A stretch of 64,000 nucleotides of DNA from Urophycis tenuis (lineage: Eukaryota; Chordata; Actinopteri; Gadiformes; Phycidae): the NCBI GenBank assembly GCA_036785325.1, contig JAXIVH010000012.1, forward strand, positions 5,761,799 to 5,825,798. The letters are read 5' to 3'. The translations under genes were made by a program, and so were the position numbers. This document shows positions 60,641-64,000 of the stretch, piece after piece (the first letter of the stretch is position 1; every line of letters begins with the position of its first letter). The notes below the pieces were generated by a model that saw only the letters and a list, made by a program, of their open reading frames with translations, made no database searches and had not been told where the DNA came from.

Positions 60641-62660
60641 GTTTATTATTCTTTTTTTTCTTTCAGGGATCTTTGACGTTGATTTGCACTATCTGAACAT
60701 ATATGAAAACTCAATTTTTTTTGGCAAAGTTTTAGGGCCTGGTGAAAAATTATATATTTTAGGCATCCCGTTCATGTCGCACACTAGGAAAGCCTCTAGG
60801 TGGCGCTGTTTATGAGCAATGTCTGTAACGCCTATAACTTCCGCAAAATTTGTCGCACATTCAAAAACGTTACATCTATGGATGCGGGCAATCATGCTGC
60901 ACCTCGCTGTGTCAACGTGTTGGGAGTCCGCCTGCCTTCGTTTTCGCGCAAAATCGCAAAAACTAAAAAACAGCGTTTACAGCCTCAATCCATCAGGCTT
61001 TCTCCGATATGCACGAAACTTGACATGTACCATGGCCCGACTGAAATATGCAAAAACACCATATAAAGTATGTTGAAATTCTCTATAGTCAGCGCGTTAC
61101 AAAACTTTTAAGATTTGTCAATTTTCAGTAAAAACAGGAAATGGACCATATCTCCACAATGCTATATTCTTTCGACACCAAATTTTGGTCCCTACCTCGG
61201 AATATGTCCTCCATGCTAGCTACCAAATTTCGAGTCGTTGCCACTAGAGGGCGCTCTTTAAAATCAAGAAGTTTATACCTCCATATTGGCAAGTGCTATT
61301 AACACAAAACTTGGTAGCCACATACCTCAGGGCTCCCTAAGGCAGGGTTTAAAAGGACACAAAAATTCTGCCACGGGATGGCGCTCTAAAATCAGCATAA
61401 ATCACTGTGCAAACACCATAATAGTTATGAATATGAAATTCACAGGACACGTGTATACCTCTGCCAAAACCTCACTCACCAAAAATCGTGCTTGTCGTGG
61501 TAATAGCGCCCCCTATAGGCTTTAAAAACGACAGCCCCGACACCACGTTTCACCTACATGTATAAAACTCGGTAGGCCCGTTAACTAGGCCCAGACCTAC
61601 AAAAAAGCCTCTTGGACCCATACCCGTTAACCCACCGGAAGTCAGATATTTGCCTTCAAAGTTGCGAATTTTTGCGATTTTCGCATCCTATTTGAACGAA
61701 CTCCTCCCAGGGGATTTGCCCGTTGGGCTCCAAATTTTTTGGGTAGATTCAGGAGATGGGTCTTACCAAAAGTTGTGCTATTTGCGACTCTACCTCAAAG
61801 GGCGTGGCCACGGCGTTCCGTCAAAATCGGCCATAATCCATTTTTTGGCTTTTTCCAAGACACCGACTTTAACCGATATGTTTGAAACTCGGTATGGATG
61901 TTAACCTGGCCTAGCCCTACAAAAAAGCCTCTTGGACCCATGCCATAAAACCCACCGAAAGTCAGATATTTTCGTTTCAATTTTTGCCATTTTCGATTTT
62001 CGCGTCCTATTTGAACGAACTCCTCCCAGGGGATTTGTCGCTTGGGCTCCAAATTTTTGGGGTAGATTCAGAACATGATTCTCACCAAAAGTTGTGCTAT
62101 TTGCGACCCTACCTCAAAGGGCGTGGTCATGGCTTTCCTTCAAAGTCGGCCATATTCAATTATGTCGTTTTTATACCCATGTTTGTGAACGAACTCCTCC
62201 CATGGAATTTTTCCGTTCTGCTTCAAAATTGGTCAGTGCATTTAAAACGTGGTTCTTAACTAAAGTTGTGCTATTTGCGACCCTACCTCAAAGGGCGTGG
62301 TCATGGCTTCCCGTCAAAGTCGGCCATATTCAATTATTTCGTCTTTTATACCCATGTTTGTGAACAAATTCCTCCCAAGCGATTTTTCCGTTCTGCTTCA
62401 AAATTGGTCAGTGCATTTGAAACGTGGTTCTTAACTAAAGTTGTGCTATTTATGGCTCTACCTCGAAGGGCGTGGCCAGGGTGTGCAGTCAAAGTCGGCC
62501 ATACCGCACAGTGCGTGGACAGCCACAAACGAGAACCTGTCACGCCATCCTTGAGCAAACGACGACCTGTCACGACTTCATCCATGTGAATGACGAACTG
62601 TCACGACGCCATCCACATGCCGACGAGTCAATTTTTACGGCGAGGTCCCCCCAAATGTCC
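60641..62660. repeat. Unit 29: type A unit truncated in the palindrome
   Basis: Left edge TTATTATTC plus a T run and CTTTCAGGG, as in unit 10a. CTCF-like site 61240-61256. The right end stops at CCAAATGTCC, half-way into the 16-bp palindrome, then TTATTAGGGACC. Confidence 0.9.
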
Positions 62661-62666
62661 TTATTA

Positions 62667-62698
62667 GGGACCGAGCCTGTGAAACAGGACGAGGTCCC
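62667..62698. repeat. Junction hairpin
   Basis: Standard copy, followed by TTTTGAAATTGA and a short TTA run. Confidence 0.92.
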
Positions 62699-62709
62699 TT
62701 TTGAAATTG

Positions 62710-64000
62710 ATTATTATTATTATTTCAGGGATCTTTGACGTTGATTTTAACCCCCTGAACATATACGAAAAGTCAATTTTTTTTGTCAAAGTTGTCAGGC
62801 CTGGTGAAAAATTTTATATTCTAGGAATCACGTTCATGTCGCGCACTAGCAAAGCCTCTAGGTGGCGCTGTTTATGCGAAACCTCTGTAACGCCTATAAC
62901 TTCCGCAAAATTTGGCGTACATTCAAAAACGTTACATCTACAGATTCGGGCAAACGTGCTGCACCTCGCTGTGTCAACGTGTTGGGAGTCCGCCTGCCTT
63001 CGTTTTCGCGCAAAATCGCAAAAACTAAAAAACAGCGTTTACAGCCTCAATCCATCAGGCTTTCTCCGATATGCACGAAAATTGACATGTAGCATGTCCC
63101 GACTGAAATATGCAAAAACACCATATAAAGTATGTTGAAATTATCTATAGTCAGCGCGTTACAAAACTTTAAAGATTAATCAATTTTCTGTAAAAATAGA
63201 AAGTGGACCATATCTCCACAATGCTATATTCTTTCGACACCAAATTTTGGTCCCTACCTCGGAATATGTCCTCCATGCTAGCTACCAAATTTCTGGTCAT
63301 TGCCACTAGAGGGCGCTCTTTAAAATCAAGAAGTTTATATCTCCATATTGGCAAGTGCTATTAACACAAAACTTGGTAGGCACATACCTCAGGGCTCCCT
63401 GAGGCAGGGGTTAAAAGGACACAAAAATTCTGCCACGGGATGGCGCTCTAAAATCAACATAAATCACTGTGCAAACACCATAATAGTTATGAATATGAAA
63501 TTCACAGGACACGTGTATACCTCTGCCAAAACCTCACTTACCAAAAATCGTGCTTGTCGTGGTAATAGCGCCCCCTATAGGCTTTAAAAACGACAGCCCC
63601 GACACCACGTTTCATCTACATGTATAAAACTCGGTAGGCCCGTTAACCAGGCCCAGACCTACAAAAAAGCCTCTTGGACCCATACCCGTTAACCCACCGG
63701 AAGTCAGATATTTGCCTTCAAAGTTGCGAAATTTTGCGATTTTTGCATCCTATTTGAACGAACTCCTCCCAGGGAATTGGCCCGTTGGCCTCCAAAATTT
63801 TTGGGTAGATTCAGAAGATGGTTCTTACCAAAAGTTGTGCTATTTGGGACTCTACCTCAAAGGGCGTGGCCACGGCGTTCCGTCAAAATCGGCCATAATC
63901 CATTTTTGGGCTTTTTCCAAGACACCGACTTTAACCGATATGTTTGAAACTCGGTGTGGATGTTGCCCTGCCCTAGCCCTACAAAAAAGCCTCTTGGACC
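62710..64000. repeat. Unit 30: type A unit cut by the window end
   Basis: Left edge TTATTATTATTTCAGGG. CTCF-like site 63302-63318. The first ~310-bp segment begins near 63620 and the window ends at the start of the second. Confidence 0.9.

Overview
This window is not gene space. It is a head-to-tail array of about 30 copies of one AT-rich repeat unit, mostly 1.5-2.9 kb long, and it fills nearly all 64 kb. The host is a eukaryote, most likely a fish. The reasons are long pure (ATCT)n arrays, vertebrate-type TTAGGG tracts, a CR1/L2/Rex-like LINE tail ending in TTCTGA repeats, and a retroelement ORF preceded by a hammerhead-like RNA motif. The species call is an inference; no cellular gene, tRNA or rRNA was recognised.

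Unit layout on the + strand: (1) a TTA-rich left edge running into TTTCAGGG or TTTCGGGG, then a roughly 900-bp body of diverged ~130-bp monomers, several carrying CTCF-like motifs (GCCACTAGAGGGCGCTC and relatives); (2) two ~310-320-bp segments, followed by one to three ~173-bp sub-repeats; (3) a 32-bp CACGTG-bearing minisatellite; (4) a perfect 16-bp palindrome ATGTCCCGCGGGACAT; (5) an (ATCT)n array of 0-221 copies; (6) zero to four copies of a 32-nt two-tier hairpin; then the next unit. The left edge is constant while the right edge stops at many different places. Read on the minus strand this looks like 5'-truncated copies with a (TAA)n tail.

Region by region: 1-5650 holds a partial unit, a long unit with a TTAGGG tract and a LINE insertion, and a 'type B' unit. 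5651-14575 holds standard and intermediate units, with the second TTAGGG copy. 14577-23180 is a B-A, B-A dimer with a 4.3-kb period. 23184-28516 includes an almost exact 1508-bp tandem duplication. 28517-36292 has the two longest ATCT arrays around a 1.55-kb retroelement fragment (hammerhead-like motif plus a 462-codon gag-like ORF). 36296-64000 continues with standard, hybrid and B-type units.

The only coding sequence I support is the retroelement ORF1-like frame at 32195-33637, which is truncated. Other open frames recur because the DNA repeats, or are translations of ATCT. The most interesting aspects are the unit-junction hairpin, the fixed-left/variable-right junction rule and the dense CTCF-like sites.
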